A DNA stretch of 64,000 nucleotides from Rhizobium indicum (GTDB lineage: Bacteria > Pseudomonadota > Alphaproteobacteria > Rhizobiales > Rhizobiaceae), in NCBI RefSeq assembly GCF_005862305.2, contig NZ_CP054022.1, positions 310,001 through 374,000 of the forward strand. Direction: 5' to 3'. The notes beneath the pieces are model-generated. The model was not told the origin of the DNA and ran no database searches. It worked only from the letters and a program-made list of their open reading frames with translations. Both the position numbers and the translations under genes were made by a program. Each line of letters opens with the position of its first letter. The stretch's first letter is position 1. This document shows positions 8,327-16,884 of this stretch, one piece after another.

Positions 8327-8929
8327 TCAGCCGCCGAAACTGAACGACGAACGACCCCCGAAGCCCTGACGGGCGACGGTGCGGGTGTTGACGTTGACCG
8401 GCTTGACAGTCTGGCGTGAGGGCGCGATCGAGGTGTCGTTGCCGCCGCCCGAGCGAACAGTCGTTGTCACCGTTTGTCCCGAGCGATTGCGATAAATCGG
8501 CGTCGAGCCGTAATAGGAGCCACTCTCCTCCTGGCGCCGGCGATAATTGTAATAGTCGCCGATGTTGTTCAGTGCCGAAGACAGCATGTAGCCTGTCAGG
8601 AACGGCACGAAGAAGCTGCCGCCTCCGCCGGTATTGTTGGGGACGGCACTGGCCGACTGTTCCGTGCACTGGCCCGAGCCGTATTCGGCCTCGCAGGCGG
8701 CCATGCCGTTGAAACGCGGCGCGGCGGCAAGATGGGCCCGCATGGCATCCTGATAGCCGGCCTGGCAGACCTGCCGGTCCATGCCGGAAGTCACGCATTG
8801 GTCGACGGAGGTGAACATTGTCTCGGAAGGAGTCTGATCGCCGCAACCGGACAGCGCCAGGGTCGAGGCAGCGATAGTGCCGAGGGCCAGGAAAGGTCGT
8901 TTGTGCCCGCTCTTACGTCTGCGCATCAT
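8327..8929 (-). CDS. DUF1190 lipoprotein (YgiB/YjfM-like)
   Basis: 200 residues. A basic N-terminus (MMRRRKSGHKR), a hydrophobic stretch and the lipobox LALSGC predict a lipoprotein. The DUF1190 body follows: SVDQCVTSGMDRQVCQAGY with paired cysteines and ACEAEYGSGQC, then a Gly/Ser-rich part and a C-terminus ending GFGGRSSFSFGG. E. coli YgiB and YjfM share this plan and also sit beside a glutathionylspermidine-synthase-like gene. The molecular role is unknown. It lies between the DUF350 and synthetase genes in one operon. Confidence 0.88.
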   Translation of the reverse strand: MMRRRKSGHKRPFLALGTIAASTLALSGCGDQTPSETMFTSVDQCVTSGMDRQVCQAGYQDAMRAHLAAAPRFNGMAACEAEYGSGQCTEQSASAVPNNTGGGGSFFVPFLTGYMLSSALNNIGDYYNYRRRQEESGSYYGSTPIYRNRSGQTVTTTVRSGGGNDTSIAPSRQTVKPVNVNTRTVARQGFGGRSSFSFGG

Positions 8930-8938
8930 TCCCTCCCC

Positions 8939-9340
8939 TCAATAGGTCATGCAGGCGGCGTTGAGAATACCGATGACGAGCGCGATGCCGCCGCCCCATA
9001 TGCCCGCGGCGATATCGCCGGCAGTGATCTTTTCATGCAGATCCGTCATGGTGAAATTCGCAACATAGTAAGCCAGGATCTGCGCCAGAATGCCGACCAC
9101 CGCCCATATGATGTAGTCGACGATGCTGACCGAATTGGCTGCGGCCGAAGCCAGAGGCAGGCTGAAACCAACAAGCGCGCCCAAGAATGCCGTGACGGCG
9201 GCAAGATTGCCTGCGCGAATGAGTTGGACTTCCTTCTGCGGCGTCAGGAATGTGTAGATCACCGCGAAAACGCCGTAAGCGGCAAGACCAACGGCGAAAT
9301 AGCCGAGGAAGGCAGGCAGACCCGCCACGTAATCGAGCAT
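8939..9340 (-). CDS. DUF350 inner-membrane protein (YjfL-like)
   Basis: 133 residues, nearly identical in length to E. coli YjfL (132). Four membrane helices are visible, around residues 10-30, 45-70, 75-97 and 108-130, with the DUF350 signatures FLTPQKEVQLIRAGN and FTMTDLHEKITAGDIAAG. Function unknown; the family often travels with potassium channels, PspA proteins and ATP-grasp ligases, as here. It is encoded between the DUF2491 and DUF1190 genes. Confidence 0.9.
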   Translation of the reverse strand: MLDYVAGLPAFLGYFAVGLAAYGVFAVIYTFLTPQKEVQLIRAGNLAAVTAFLGALVGFSLPLASAAANSVSIVDYIIWAVVGILAQILAYYVANFTMTDLHEKITAGDIAAGIWGGGIALVIGILNAACMTY

Positions 9341-9375
9341 TGAAAAAGTCCTCCGTTGAAAATTGACAGGGTCTA

Positions 9376-10032
9376 TCAGACGCGGCGAACATCGGCCGGA
9401 GCGAGTCCGTAGCCGATCAGAAATTCCACCGAGCTGCCTGCCTGGCTCTGTCCGAGATCGAGGTCGCGCTCGACATTGATCAAAAGCATTTCGCGCGTCG
9501 AGCCAAGCGGGCGATAATACAGCATGCAGGTCTGGTGAATGGAGCGCTGCGCCTCACCGTCGTCGACCTTCTCGACAAACTCCGCCAATGGGGTGCGCTC
9601 CGGGCCTTCGCCCCAGAAGCGGCTATAGAGGATGCCATCGGCATCGTAGCTTGGCTGACCGATCAGGCCGTCCGGCCCGGTCCAGCGGTTCCATTCGCCC
9701 TGCCCGGCAGGCACGACGCTGTCCCAGGGCTGATAAAAGCTGATGTCGTCGACATCACCCGGCTGGCCCGACGTCGACATCACCTGAATCATCCGATGGT
9801 CTTCATCGTAGTAGCGCGACAGAACCGTCGCGGCATCGAGCGAAACCTCACCGTAGGCGGCAATGATGAACGGGCCGCTCCGTGGGAGCGGCATGGCCGG
9901 CTGGCCGGCCAAAGCCTCGGCTTCGAGGGAGAGGAAATCGATGTCCAACGCCCCGCCGATGGCGGCGCTCAACGGGCCAAGTTCTTTGGGTAAGGGCCTT
10001 TCGTTCTTGTCTCTGCCGAACCAGCCGATCAT
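9376..10032 (-). CDS. DUF2491 family protein (YjfK-like)
   Basis: 218 residues from the ATG at 10032, which overlaps the channel stop as ATGA; a longer frame to 10056 would intrude further into that gene. Soluble protein starting MIGWFGRDK, with FIIAAYGEVSLDAATVLSRY, a Trp-rich segment (WDSVVPAGQGEWNRWTGPDG) and a C-terminus ending FLIGYGLAPADVRRV. It matches the YjfK/DUF2491 family in size (219 in E. coli) and context. The family has no assigned activity. Translational coupling to the channel suggests a joint function. Confidence 0.88.
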   Translation of the reverse strand: MIGWFGRDKNERPLPKELGPLSAAIGGALDIDFLSLEAEALAGQPAMPLPRSGPFIIAAYGEVSLDAATVLSRYYDEDHRMIQVMSTSGQPGDVDDISFYQPWDSVVPAGQGEWNRWTGPDGLIGQPSYDADGILYSRFWGEGPERTPLAEFVEKVDDGEAQRSIHQTCMLYYRPLGSTREMLLINVERDLDLGQSQAGSSVEFLIGYGLAPADVRRV

Positions 10033-11105
10033 GATACGTCTCCCATTCGAGCCCAAGCGATGGCAGCGGGATCTAGCCGCATTCCGCTGATGTAGTAAAG
10101 GGTCTCGCCGCCCCGCATCAGCGTCTCGTCCTGGCAGTTGAGGTCGGTCATGCCCTGGCTCAGCATGCCCACCAGCGTCACATTATGCTGACGCTTGAGC
10201 CTTAAAAACACGTCCCCATAGAGTAGCGGCGTTTGCAAAGGCGGTACCGGCAGCGAAAACGCCGTGTCGGTGGAAGCGGCCGACAGCAGCCGTGCGGCGA
10301 TTTCCGAAGAGCCCGGATCACGAGCGGAACGCGACAGCAGCTCCTCGGCGAGCGATCCCACCGCCTCGACGCGCGGCCGGCGTTGTTTGACCATCTGTGC
10401 CGTGCGGTCGTCGGCGAAATAGGCCACGATATGGGCATTGGGCGCATGGTCTTCAGCAATCAGCACGGCGGCCAGCGTCTCGTCGTCATTTGCACCGCGC
10501 GCGATGATCGCGCGCGCCTGTGCCACTCCGGCCCGCACCAGAGCATCGGCATCGGCAAGCCGCTCGGTTCTGATATAGTCGGCGTAATTGCTGGCGGGAT
10601 TTTCCGGCAGGTCCTTGGCAACCAGAACACTCATCGGCTCGTTGGCCTGCCGTTCGGCATGCAGCAGCCGGAGCGTCTGGTATGTCTGCCCCTCTTGCCA
10701 GCCGAGGACGATGATATGGCCGGCGCGTTCGCTGTAATCACCCAATCCGCGCATGCGGTTTCTCCAGATCGTACCGATATTTGTCAACAACTTACCAAGA
10801 ACAGCGGTGAAGATGGCAATGCCGCCGGGAAGAACGAACAGGACGGCAATGATTCGGCCGAGCCCCGATTTTGGAGAAAGATCGCCATAGCCGACAGTCG
10901 TTGCCGTCACCATATAGTAGTAAAGAAAGTCGACCGGATTGCCGACGAGATCGCCTTCGCCGGCCAGCATGAAGAGCAGGTAAGAAGCGACCAGGTGGAT
11001 CACGAGGATAACAAAAAGCGCTGACCAGGCCAATTCGCTGAGCGAGAGATATACACGCCGCATCAATGAAGCGATAAATGGCAAGCGATTCGCCCCCGTT
11101 CCCAA
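10029..11105 (-). CDS. potassium channel with cytoplasmic RCK/TrkA-N domain
   Basis: 358 residues. Two membrane helices (about 18-50 and 80-108) flank a pore loop with the potassium selectivity filter TVGYGD (TATTVGYGDLSPKSG). A cytoplasmic TrkA-N Rossmann domain follows (IIVLGWQEGQTYQTLRLLHAE, ARAIIARGANDDETLAAVLI) and then a C-terminal domain. The layout is that of MthK/Kch-like channels gated by a cytosolic ligand. No signal peptide beyond the first helix. It is the first gene of the minus-strand run, divergent from the DUF2170-pspA pair. E. coli yjfIJKLMC has no channel, so this is an added component. Confidence 0.9.
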   Translation of the reverse strand: MGTGANRLPFIASLMRRVYLSLSELAWSALFVILVIHLVASYLLFMLAGEGDLVGNPVDFLYYYMVTATTVGYGDLSPKSGLGRIIAVLFVLPGGIAIFTAVLGKLLTNIGTIWRNRMRGLGDYSERAGHIIVLGWQEGQTYQTLRLLHAERQANEPMSVLVAKDLPENPASNYADYIRTERLADADALVRAGVAQARAIIARGANDDETLAAVLIAEDHAPNAHIVAYFADDRTAQMVKQRRPRVEAVGSLAEELLSRSARDPGSSEIAARLLSAASTDTAFSLPVPPLQTPLLYGDVFLRLKRQHNVTLVGMLSQGMTDLNCQDETLMRGGETLYYISGMRLDPAAIAWARMGDVS

Positions 11106-11199
11106 CGCGTACCCTAGCGAAATTTATTTAGCGCACCAGATCTTTAAGTTGCAAACCGATTACCCAAATATTTTGACGTTCCAACCGATGGAGGACTTT
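11106..11199. promoter_or_regulatory. divergent promoter region of the yjf-like cassette
   Basis: This 94-base AT-richer gap separates two divergent operons and must hold both promoters. I could not assign convincing -35/-10 pairs by eye. For the rightward gene, GGAGG at 11190-11194 lies five bases before the TTG at 11200 and decides that start. Confidence 0.45.
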
Positions 11200-11634
11200 T
11201 TGGAGACCTGGAACCTCACCACTTTAACGCGCCTGTTCGCCGCCGATCCCGACGCACTGGGCGATGTGGATGTAGCCGTACCCGAACAGGGCGACGTCAT
11301 ATGCGTGACTCTTAAGGAAAAAGGCGATCTCGACGTCTTCGTCGCGGTAAGCGGGGAGCGCGACATCCTTGTCAGCGCTGTTCTGGTGCCTTGCAAGGAC
11401 GTGTCCAATCGAGAAGCCTTCGAACGTATGGTGCTGAAGACCCATAAGTTCGTGCCGCTCTCCAGCTTCGGCATCACCACGATCGACGGTGAGGAATGGT
11501 ATGAATTGTTCGGCTCGCTGTCAGCACGCTCGCCGGCCGAGACGGTGGTCGAGGAAGTCGCGATTCTGGCTGCCAATGCCGTCGATGCGGCACATATGAT
11601 TGAAGAATGGAAAAGCGGGGAGATTGCAGCGTGA
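11200..11634 (+). CDS. DUF2170 family protein (YjfI-like)
   Basis: 144 residues from the TTG at 11200, chosen for the GGAGGAC ribosome site just before it. The ATG at 11188 has no such site and overlaps it; a TTG at 11149 is a further alternative. Small acidic soluble protein with VTLKEKGDLDVFVAVSGE, KTHKFVPLSSFGI and a C-terminal helix ending MIEEWKSGEIAA. E. coli YjfI is 133 residues and likewise precedes a PspA-like gene. GTGA overlap with the following pspA gene implies coupled translation. Function unknown. Confidence 0.85.
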   Translation: METWNLTTLTRLFAADPDALGDVDVAVPEQGDVICVTLKEKGDLDVFVAVSGERDILVSAVLVPCKDVSNREAFERMVLKTHKFVPLSSFGITTIDGEEWYELFGSLSARSPAETVVEEVAILAANAVDAAHMIEEWKSGEIAA

Positions 11635-12365
11635 GCACCTGGGGAAAGATTTTCACCGCCATTCGCGGCGGCATCAACGAGGCAGCGGAAGCGGCCGCCG
11701 ACAGCCAGTCCATGCGCATTCTTGACCAGGAAATCCGCGACGCTGAGCAGTCGCTGCGCAGTGCGCGATCCGATCTGGCCGGCATCATGGCGTCCAACAA
11801 GAGCGTCATGCGCCGACTTGAAGAAAACCGCGCAAAGGAGACCAAGGATACCGACAGCGCTCGTGCAGCGATCTCCGCGGGCCGCACGGATCTGGCTCAG
11901 GGTCTCGCTCAGCGCATTGCCCGTACCCGTGCCGAAGTGCAGCGCGACCAGGAAGAGCTTGACCGGCTGCTGCCCCGCCAGCAGCAGATGCTGCGCACGA
12001 TCCAGGAGACCGAAGCGCGCATTGCTCAGATGAAGCGTGAGGTGGAGAATGTCAAAGCCAACGAGTCGCTGCTGCGCGCTCAGTCGGCGATCGCCCATAG
12101 CCAGTCGGGCATCAATACCCGTCTCGGTAGCGCCGTCGAAAGTCTCGAACGTATCAAGAAGCGCCAGGAAGTCACTGCCGGCCGCATCGAAGCCGGTGCT
12201 GAACTGGCGGCGCTGGAAAACGGCAGCGACCTCGATCGTCAACTGCGCGAGGCCGGCATTGGCAGTTCGAGCCATTCGGCCGACGACATTCTTGCACAAT
12301 TGATGGCACCGAAACATTCGGTCGAGCCCATCTTGCTGCCCGCGCCGACTGGCAACAAGGACTGA
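11631..12365 (+). CDS. PspA/IM30 family membrane-stress protein (YjfJ-like)
   Basis: 244 residues from the GTG at 11631 (GTGA overlap with the upstream stop, purine-rich GCGGGGAG before it). Long coiled-coil helices fill most of the protein: RILDQEIRDAEQSLRSARSD, then ARTRAEVQRDQEELDRLLP and QQMLRTIQETEARIAQMKRE, with no membrane span. PspA/IM30 proteins polymerise on the inner membrane and counter membrane stress. The terminal part is YjfJ-like (AGIGSSSHSADDILAQLM). A GC hairpin follows seven bases after the stop. Confidence 0.92.
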   Translation: MSTWGKIFTAIRGGINEAAEAAADSQSMRILDQEIRDAEQSLRSARSDLAGIMASNKSVMRRLEENRAKETKDTDSARAAISAGRTDLAQGLAQRIARTRAEVQRDQEELDRLLPRQQQMLRTIQETEARIAQMKREVENVKANESLLRAQSAIAHSQSGINTRLGSAVESLERIKKRQEVTAGRIEAGAELAALENGSDLDRQLREAGIGSSSHSADDILAQLMAPKHSVEPILLPAPTGNKD

Positions 12366-12371
12366 CAATCC

Positions 12372-12403
12372 CCGGGAAGGGCAGCCCTGCCTGCCCTTCC
12401 CGG
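12372..12403 (+). terminator. terminator-like hairpin after pspA-type gene
   Basis: Perfect 13-bp inverted repeat (CCGGGAAGGGCAG / CTGCCCTTCCCGG) with a 6-base loop, starting seven bases after the PspA stop. There is no T tract behind it, so it may need Rho or act as an mRNA 3' stabiliser. It also lies beyond the end of the convergent ATPase gene at 12615. The bases from 12404 to 12614 show no gene. Confidence 0.7.
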
Positions 12404-12614
12404 CACGCCTGCGGATTGGAGCGCCTGCGCGCTTGTTGACGAGCAGCTGGAAGAGAGGTTCATCGTCGCTATCTGCGGCTGGATGCCTTTGTCAAACGGA
12501 TTCCCGTACCATTTGGCGAGTCCCTGCATGATCCAGGCGCATCCCGGTCTGCAACCGAACGCCTCAATGTCACGACGATGCCGGCCGGTATAAGCGAGAG
12601 CATGTCGTCGTTTC

Positions 12615-13340
12615 TTAACTGACGCCGAGGAACTGCTTCAGTTCTGCAGTCTGCGGATTGGCAAAGACTTCCTCCGGCCGGCCTGCTTCGTGGACTCGGC
12701 CCTGGTGCATGAAGACGACGCGGTTGCAGACGTCGCGGGCGAACTTCATCTCGTGGGTTACCATCAGGAGCGTCATTCCCTCGGCGGCAAGTTCGCGCAC
12801 GACGGCCAGAACTTCGGCGACCAGTTCCGGATCGAGCGCGGAGGTAATCTCGTCGCAGAGAAGTGCGGTCGGCTGCATGGCGAGCGCGCGGGCGATGGCG
12901 ACGCGCTGCTGCTGGCCGCCCGAGAGCTCGTCGGGATAGGCGTCGAACCTGTGGCCCAGCCCCACCCGCTCCAGCATCTTGCGGGCGGTGGCCTCGGCTT
13001 CGGCCTTCGGGGTCTTCTTGACCACGGTCTGCGACAGCATGACGTTGCCGCCGACGCTCAGGTGCGGGAAGAGGTTGAACTGCTGGAAGATCATGCCGAC
13101 CTTGAGGCGCAGTGCCTTCAGATGCACTTCGTCATCGAGTAGCTGCGCGCCGGCCACGGAGATGGAGCCGTCGGTGATGGTTTCCAGGCCGTTGATGCAG
13201 CGAAGCAGGGTCGATTTGCCCGAACCGCTCTTGCCGATAATGGCGATGACCTCGCCGGCCTCCACATCGAGATTGATGCCTTTCAGCACTTCGGTGGTGC
13301 CAAAGCTCTTGCGGACTTCAGTGATTTCGATGAGCGACAT
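12615..13340 (-). CDS. polar amino acid ABC transporter ATP-binding protein
   Basis: 241 residues from the ATG at 13340, with AAGGAAG upstream. Walker A GKSGSGKST, Q-loop [15 protein letters not shown], signature [15 protein letters not shown], Walker B ALLCDEITSALDPE and H-loop MTLLMVTHEM are intact. It matches the GlnQ/HisP class, which powers uptake of polar amino acids with two permeases and a type 3 binding protein, all encoded upstream. The start lies 22 bases inside the end of the preceding permease gene. Confidence 0.93.
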   Translation of the reverse strand: MSLIEITEVRKSFGTTEVLKGINLDVEAGEVIAIIGKSGSGKSTLLRCINGLETITDGSISVAGAQLLDDEVHLKALRLKVGMIFQQFNLFPHLSVGGNVMLSQTVVKKTPKAEAEATARKMLERVGLGHRFDAYPDELSGGQQQRVAIARALAMQPTALLCDEITSALDPELVAEVLAVVRELAAEGMTLLMVTHEMKFARDVCNRVVFMHQGRVHEAGRPEEVFANPQTAELKQFLGVS

Positions 13341-13977
13341 TGAGCTTCCTTTCCAGGATCTGGCTGCTTTTTGACAAAGGCCAGCAAAGGGCGAAGTAGA
13401 TGAGAGCGACGAGCCCGTAGACGGTGAAGGGCTGGAAGGTGGCATTGGTGACCACCGTGCCGGCTTTCGACAATTCGACGAAACCGATGATCGAGGTCAG
13501 CGCCGTTCCCTTGACGATTTGCACGGAGAAACCGACCGTCGGCGGTATGGCGACCCTCAGCGCCTGCGGCAGGATGACATAACGCATCTGCTGCAGCCGA
13601 CCCATGCCGAGGCTGGCCGAGGCTTCCCATTGACCCCGCGCGACCGCCTCGACGCAGCCTCGCCAGATTTCGGCGAGAAAGGCGGCACTCCACAGGGTGA
13701 GGGCCAATCCCGCAGCAAGCCAGGCCGGCACGTCTATCCCGAAGAGGCCGAGGCCGAAAAATGCGATGAAGAGCTGCATCAGCAGCGGCGTGCCCTGGAA
13801 GAGCTCGATATAATATTTCGCGACTGTCCTGAATGCCTTGCGCTTGCTGATACGCAGGAAGAGCAACCCCAGCCCGACCACGCCGCCGCCGATGAATGAG
13901 ACCAGCGAAAGAAGGATCGTCCAGCGCGTGGCGAGCAGGAGGTTGCGCAGAATGTCCCAGAATGTGAACTCGATCAT
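13318..13977 (-). CDS. polar amino acid ABC transporter permease
   Basis: 219 residues of the HisMQ type. About five membrane helices; the EAA loop reads EASASLGMGRLQQMRYVILP, the contact site for the ATPase. The N-terminus starts MIEFTFWDILRNLLLA. ATGA overlap with the preceding permease (13974-13977) shows coupled translation. The two permeases probably form a heterodimer. Confidence 0.92.
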   Translation of the reverse strand: MIEFTFWDILRNLLLATRWTILLSLVSFIGGGVVGLGLLFLRISKRKAFRTVAKYYIELFQGTPLLMQLFIAFFGLGLFGIDVPAWLAAGLALTLWSAAFLAEIWRGCVEAVARGQWEASASLGMGRLQQMRYVILPQALRVAIPPTVGFSVQIVKGTALTSIIGFVELSKAGTVVTNATFQPFTVYGLVALIYFALCWPLSKSSQILERKLNVAHRNH

Positions 13978-14645
13978 TTCGCCGCCCTCCTCGGGAAAAT
14001 GAACCCGCCGACCACCGCCAGCACCTGCCGGAGCAGGATCGCCAGGGTGAGATAGATGGCTGTCGAGACGATGTAGGCCTCGAAGGCGCGGAAGGTTCGC
14101 GATTGTATGAAGTTCGCGGCAAAGGTCAGATCCTCGGCGGCGATCTGCGACGCGACCGATGAGCCGAGCATGACGATCACCACTTGCGACGACAGCGCCG
14201 GCCAGATGCGCTGCAGTGACGGCACGAGAACGACATGCCGGAAGGTTTCGAAGCGCGTCATGGCAAGGCTCTCGCCTGCCTCGAACTGGCCCTTCGGGGT
14301 TGCCTGGATGCCGGCGCGGATAATTTCGCAGCTATAGGCGCCGAGATTGACGACCATCGCAAGGTTGGCGGCCGTCAGTTCGGAAAGCTTGAAACCGAGC
14401 GACGGCAGACCGAAGAAAATGAAAAAGAGCTGAATCAGGAACGGCGTGTTGCGGATCAATTCGACATAGGTCGCAATGATTGGCTTCAGCCAGGCCGGGC
14501 CGAGTGCGCGCACCCAGGCGCAGAAGATGCCGAGCGAAATGCCGAGCACTCCGCCGATCGCGATAAGCTCCAGGGTGATCAGTATGCCCTTGATGATCTC
14601 GGGATAATATTCAACCAGCCAGCCAAATTCGAAGTGATAGCTCAA
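13974..14645 (-). CDS. polar amino acid ABC transporter permease
   Basis: 223 residues, HisMQ family. Starts MSYHFEFGWLVEYYPEIIKG; PFLIQLFFIFFGLP is the conserved second helix, and the EAA loop is EAGESLAMTRFETFRHVVLV. It is the first permease after the binding-protein gene, separated by 80 bases that contain a GC hairpin, so it is probably made at lower level than the binding protein. Confidence 0.92.
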   Translation of the reverse strand: MSYHFEFGWLVEYYPEIIKGILITLELIAIGGVLGISLGIFCAWVRALGPAWLKPIIATYVELIRNTPFLIQLFFIFFGLPSLGFKLSELTAANLAMVVNLGAYSCEIIRAGIQATPKGQFEAGESLAMTRFETFRHVVLVPSLQRIWPALSSQVVIVMLGSSVASQIAAEDLTFAANFIQSRTFRAFEAYIVSTAIYLTLAILLRQVLAVVGGFIFPRRAAK

Positions 14646-14678
14646 GGAATTGTCCCCTCTTGCGGTGACGGATCGTCA

Positions 14679-14708
14679 TGTCATCCCGCGCGCAGGCGCG
14701 GGATGACA
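14679..14708. repeat. palindromic hairpin between binding protein and permease genes
   Basis: Perfect 12-bp inverted repeat TGTCATCCCGCG / CGCGGGATGACA with a 6-base loop. It sits right after the binding-protein gene, where such hairpins protect upstream mRNA and dampen downstream expression. The sequence also resembles dispersed REP-like palindromes; its copy number elsewhere is unknown. Confidence 0.65.
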
Positions 14709-14725
14709 TCCGTAGGACCGGGTCC

Positions 14726-15511
14726 TTACAGATCCGACGGAAGATCGGCGCCGAGCCACTTCTGCGATATGGCGTTGAGCGATCCATCGGTTTTTGCGGC
14801 GGCGATAATGCCGTTCACCTTCTCCAGAAGAGCCGCCTGTTCCTTGTTGAGGCCGATGTAGCAGGGCGAGTTCTTGATGAGGAACTTCATCTCAGGGCGC
14901 TTGGGGGGATTTTTGGCCAGGATTGCAGCGGCCACGACGTTGCCGGTCGCGATGGTGTCGACCTGGCCGGAGAGGAAGGCCGAGATGGTGCCGTTATTGT
15001 CCTCGTAGCGCTTGATCGTCGCGTCGGCCGGCGCGATCTTCGTCAGTTCGAGGTCCTCCACGGCGCCGCGCGTGACGCCGATGCTCTTGCCCGCGAGGTC
15101 TTCCACCTTGGCGATCGAAACATCGGCCGGTGCGAACACACCATTGAAGAAGGGCGCATAGGCCGTGGTGAAGTCGATCACCTTTTCGCGCTCCGCATTC
15201 TTGCCGAGGCTGGAAATGACCAGATCGACCTTATTCGTCTGCAGATAAGGAACGCGGTTGGCGCTGGTGACCGGCACGAGTTCGGTCTTGACGCCCAGCT
15301 TTTCGGCAATGAGATTGGCCACATCGATATCGTAGCCCATCGGCGCCATATCGGTACCGACGCTACCGAAGGGCGGAAAATCCTGCGGGACGGCGACACG
15401 CAGCGTACCGCGCGCCGTGATGTCGGCGAGAGCATCGGCGTAAGACGCGGAGCCGAAGCCGAAGGTTGCAGCCAGGGTCGCGATTGCGAAGAAGACTCGT
15501 CTTGTCAGCAT
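14726..15511 (-). CDS. amino acid ABC transporter substrate-binding protein
   Basis: 261 residues, SBP family 3. A signal peptide is evident (MLTRRVFFAIATLAATFGFG, cleavage near SYA-DA). The mature protein opens with the family pattern ITARGTLRVAVPQDFPPFG, then GYDIDVANLIAEKLG, RVPYLQTNKVDLVISSLGKN and the hinge region. It is a periplasmic receptor, probably for a polar amino acid or an opine-like compound. Its start lies three bases after the gntR stop, so the regulator leads the transport operon. Confidence 0.92.
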   Translation of the reverse strand: MLTRRVFFAIATLAATFGFGSASYADALADITARGTLRVAVPQDFPPFGSVGTDMAPMGYDIDVANLIAEKLGVKTELVPVTSANRVPYLQTNKVDLVISSLGKNAEREKVIDFTTAYAPFFNGVFAPADVSIAKVEDLAGKSIGVTRGAVEDLELTKIAPADATIKRYEDNNGTISAFLSGQVDTIATGNVVAAAILAKNPPKRPEMKFLIKNSPCYIGLNKEQAALLEKVNGIIAAAKTDGSLNAISQKWLGADLPSDL

Positions 15512-15514
15512 GTT

Positions 15515-16264
15515 TTAATTGCTCCTTTGAAGTTGTGGCTTTTTGGGTCTGACAGTTGGGCCGGAGGACACGGCCTTGGGAGGGAGTGACAGCGAACTGC
15601 GCAGTTCCGAGAGCGGATCCGGGCGTGTGGTCAGGTCGAGGCCCATTTCCACTTCGTCCAGATGTTCGATAGAGAGCTCGGCAGCTCTGACGAAATCACC
15701 CGCTTGCATGGCCTCGAAGATGCGGCAATGCCCGTCATGAGACTGTGCTGCATGAAATTCAGACTGATAGAGCATCGAAATGAGGATCGTCCTCGCGGTG
15801 AGATCGCGGAGGATATCGACGATGATGGCGTTGCCGCTCAATTCTGCGATGCGGATGTGAAAATCGCCCATCAAATAGATCAGGTGCTGGCGGTCGCCCG
15901 CAGCCATTGCGCTTTTTTCCTTGTTCAAATGCGCGTCGAGCGCTTCGCGTCCCTCGCCTGTCAGCACGCGCATGCTGCGCAGCAATCCGGACTCGATGAC
16001 GCGCCGTGCCTCATAGACCGCGATCGCCTCTTCAGCAGACGGCTCGACAACAAACCAGCCTCGTCTCGGACTGACATGCACGATACCGCGTGTTTCCAAG
16101 CGCATCATGGCTTCACGGACGCGGGTTCGAGACACGCTGAAGAGCGTTGCCAGCTGGTTTTCGCTGAGACGCGTCCCAGGCCGAATTTTGGCTGAAAGAA
16201 TCCCAGAGACGATCGTCTCCTCGATGGTTTTCTGCGTGCTCTCAGATGTGTGGCTATCTTGCAT
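15515..16264 (-). CDS. GntR family transcriptional regulator, FCD (FadR-like) subfamily
   Basis: 249 residues. N-terminal winged helix (about 12-75) with RPGTRLSENQLATLFSVSRT and TRVREAMMRLETRGIV; C-terminal all-helical FCD ligand domain (about 85-220) with metal-binding-type residues in DFHIRIAEL and HDGHCRIFEAM. These regulators respond to small acids or amino acids. It is the first gene of the operon for the amino acid transporter and probably senses the transported solute. A palindrome covers its own start codon, which suggests autorepression. Confidence 0.9.
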   Translation of the reverse strand: MQDSHTSESTQKTIEETIVSGILSAKIRPGTRLSENQLATLFSVSRTRVREAMMRLETRGIVHVSPRRGWFVVEPSAEEAIAVYEARRVIESGLLRSMRVLTGEGREALDAHLNKEKSAMAAGDRQHLIYLMGDFHIRIAELSGNAIIVDILRDLTARTILISMLYQSEFHAAQSHDGHCRIFEAMQAGDFVRAAELSIEHLDEVEMGLDLTTRPDPLSELRSSLSLPPKAVSSGPTVRPKKPQLQRSN

Positions 16265-16270
16265 ACAAGA
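16257..16270. promoter_or_regulatory. candidate GntR operator at the gntR start
   Basis: TCTTG-CATA-CAAGA is a perfect 5-4-5 inverted repeat overlapping the gntR start codon (16262-16264). FadR-type GntR proteins often bind TTGTATACAA-like palindromes, which this resembles on the minus strand (TCTTGTATGCAAGA). A position over the start codon is unusual and fits feedback repression. Confidence 0.5.
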
Positions 16271-16459
16271 CAGGAAAGCAAAGCTCGTGCCAAAATCCTG
16301 CGTTCAGGATTTCCAAGATGTCTCGGATCCCTCCCCCTGGAATTTGCACGCTGGGAATGCAGACTGAGCGTAAATTGAGCGCGTGCCTGCAACGCCTTGC
16401 AAACGCAGACCAGCGTCGAACCACTCACGTGGCGGCTTGTTCTTACTGGCCGAACGACC

Positions 16460-16884
16460 TTATGCGGTCGAAGCCGCCCAGGGATTGATCACTTCAACAC
16501 CTGCAGCGTCGAAAGCACTTGTATCGCGCGTGGCTACGGCGAACCCTTTTGATGCCGCGATGGCGGCGATATAGCCGTCCGGAGTGGGAAATCCTCTGCC
16601 AGCGGCTCGGGCCTTGACCGCGAGATCGGCATAGCGCCGTGCCGCTGTGATGTCGAAAGCCAAAATACGGCTTTCGAAGAGTTCCATCAGACCGTCCAAC
16701 GCGTCGCAGAGCCTTTCCTTGCGTTTGCCAGCCGGGAGGGCGCCGATTCCAAACATCAGTTCGGCGATCGTGACGCTAGAAGGAAGAGGGTTTCGGCTGC
16801 CTGCTCATCGAGCCAGAATTTCACGGCTTCGTCGGGCGCTGGTTTCATCGCCTCGGAAACGACGTTCGTATCGAGGATAATCAT
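16460..16884 (-). pseudogene. VapC-like PIN-domain toxin, frameshifted
   Basis: The ATG at 16884 overlaps the antitoxin stop (ATGA) and starts MIILDTNVVSEAMKP, a PIN N-terminus with the first catalytic Asp. The frame breaks near 16777-16786: the expected order LFLP-SVTIAELMFG is split between two frames. The rest (PTPDGYIAAIA, VATRDTSAFDAAGV) continues to 16460. The span is 425 bases, one short of 142 codons, so a single-base deletion explains it. The toxin should be inactive unless this is a sequence error. The antitoxin is intact. Confidence 0.8.

Noticed and set aside
11160..12368. 402-codon minus-strand frame over the DUF2170 and PspA genes
   Set aside because: It spans two well-recognised genes in antisense and shows no domain of its own.
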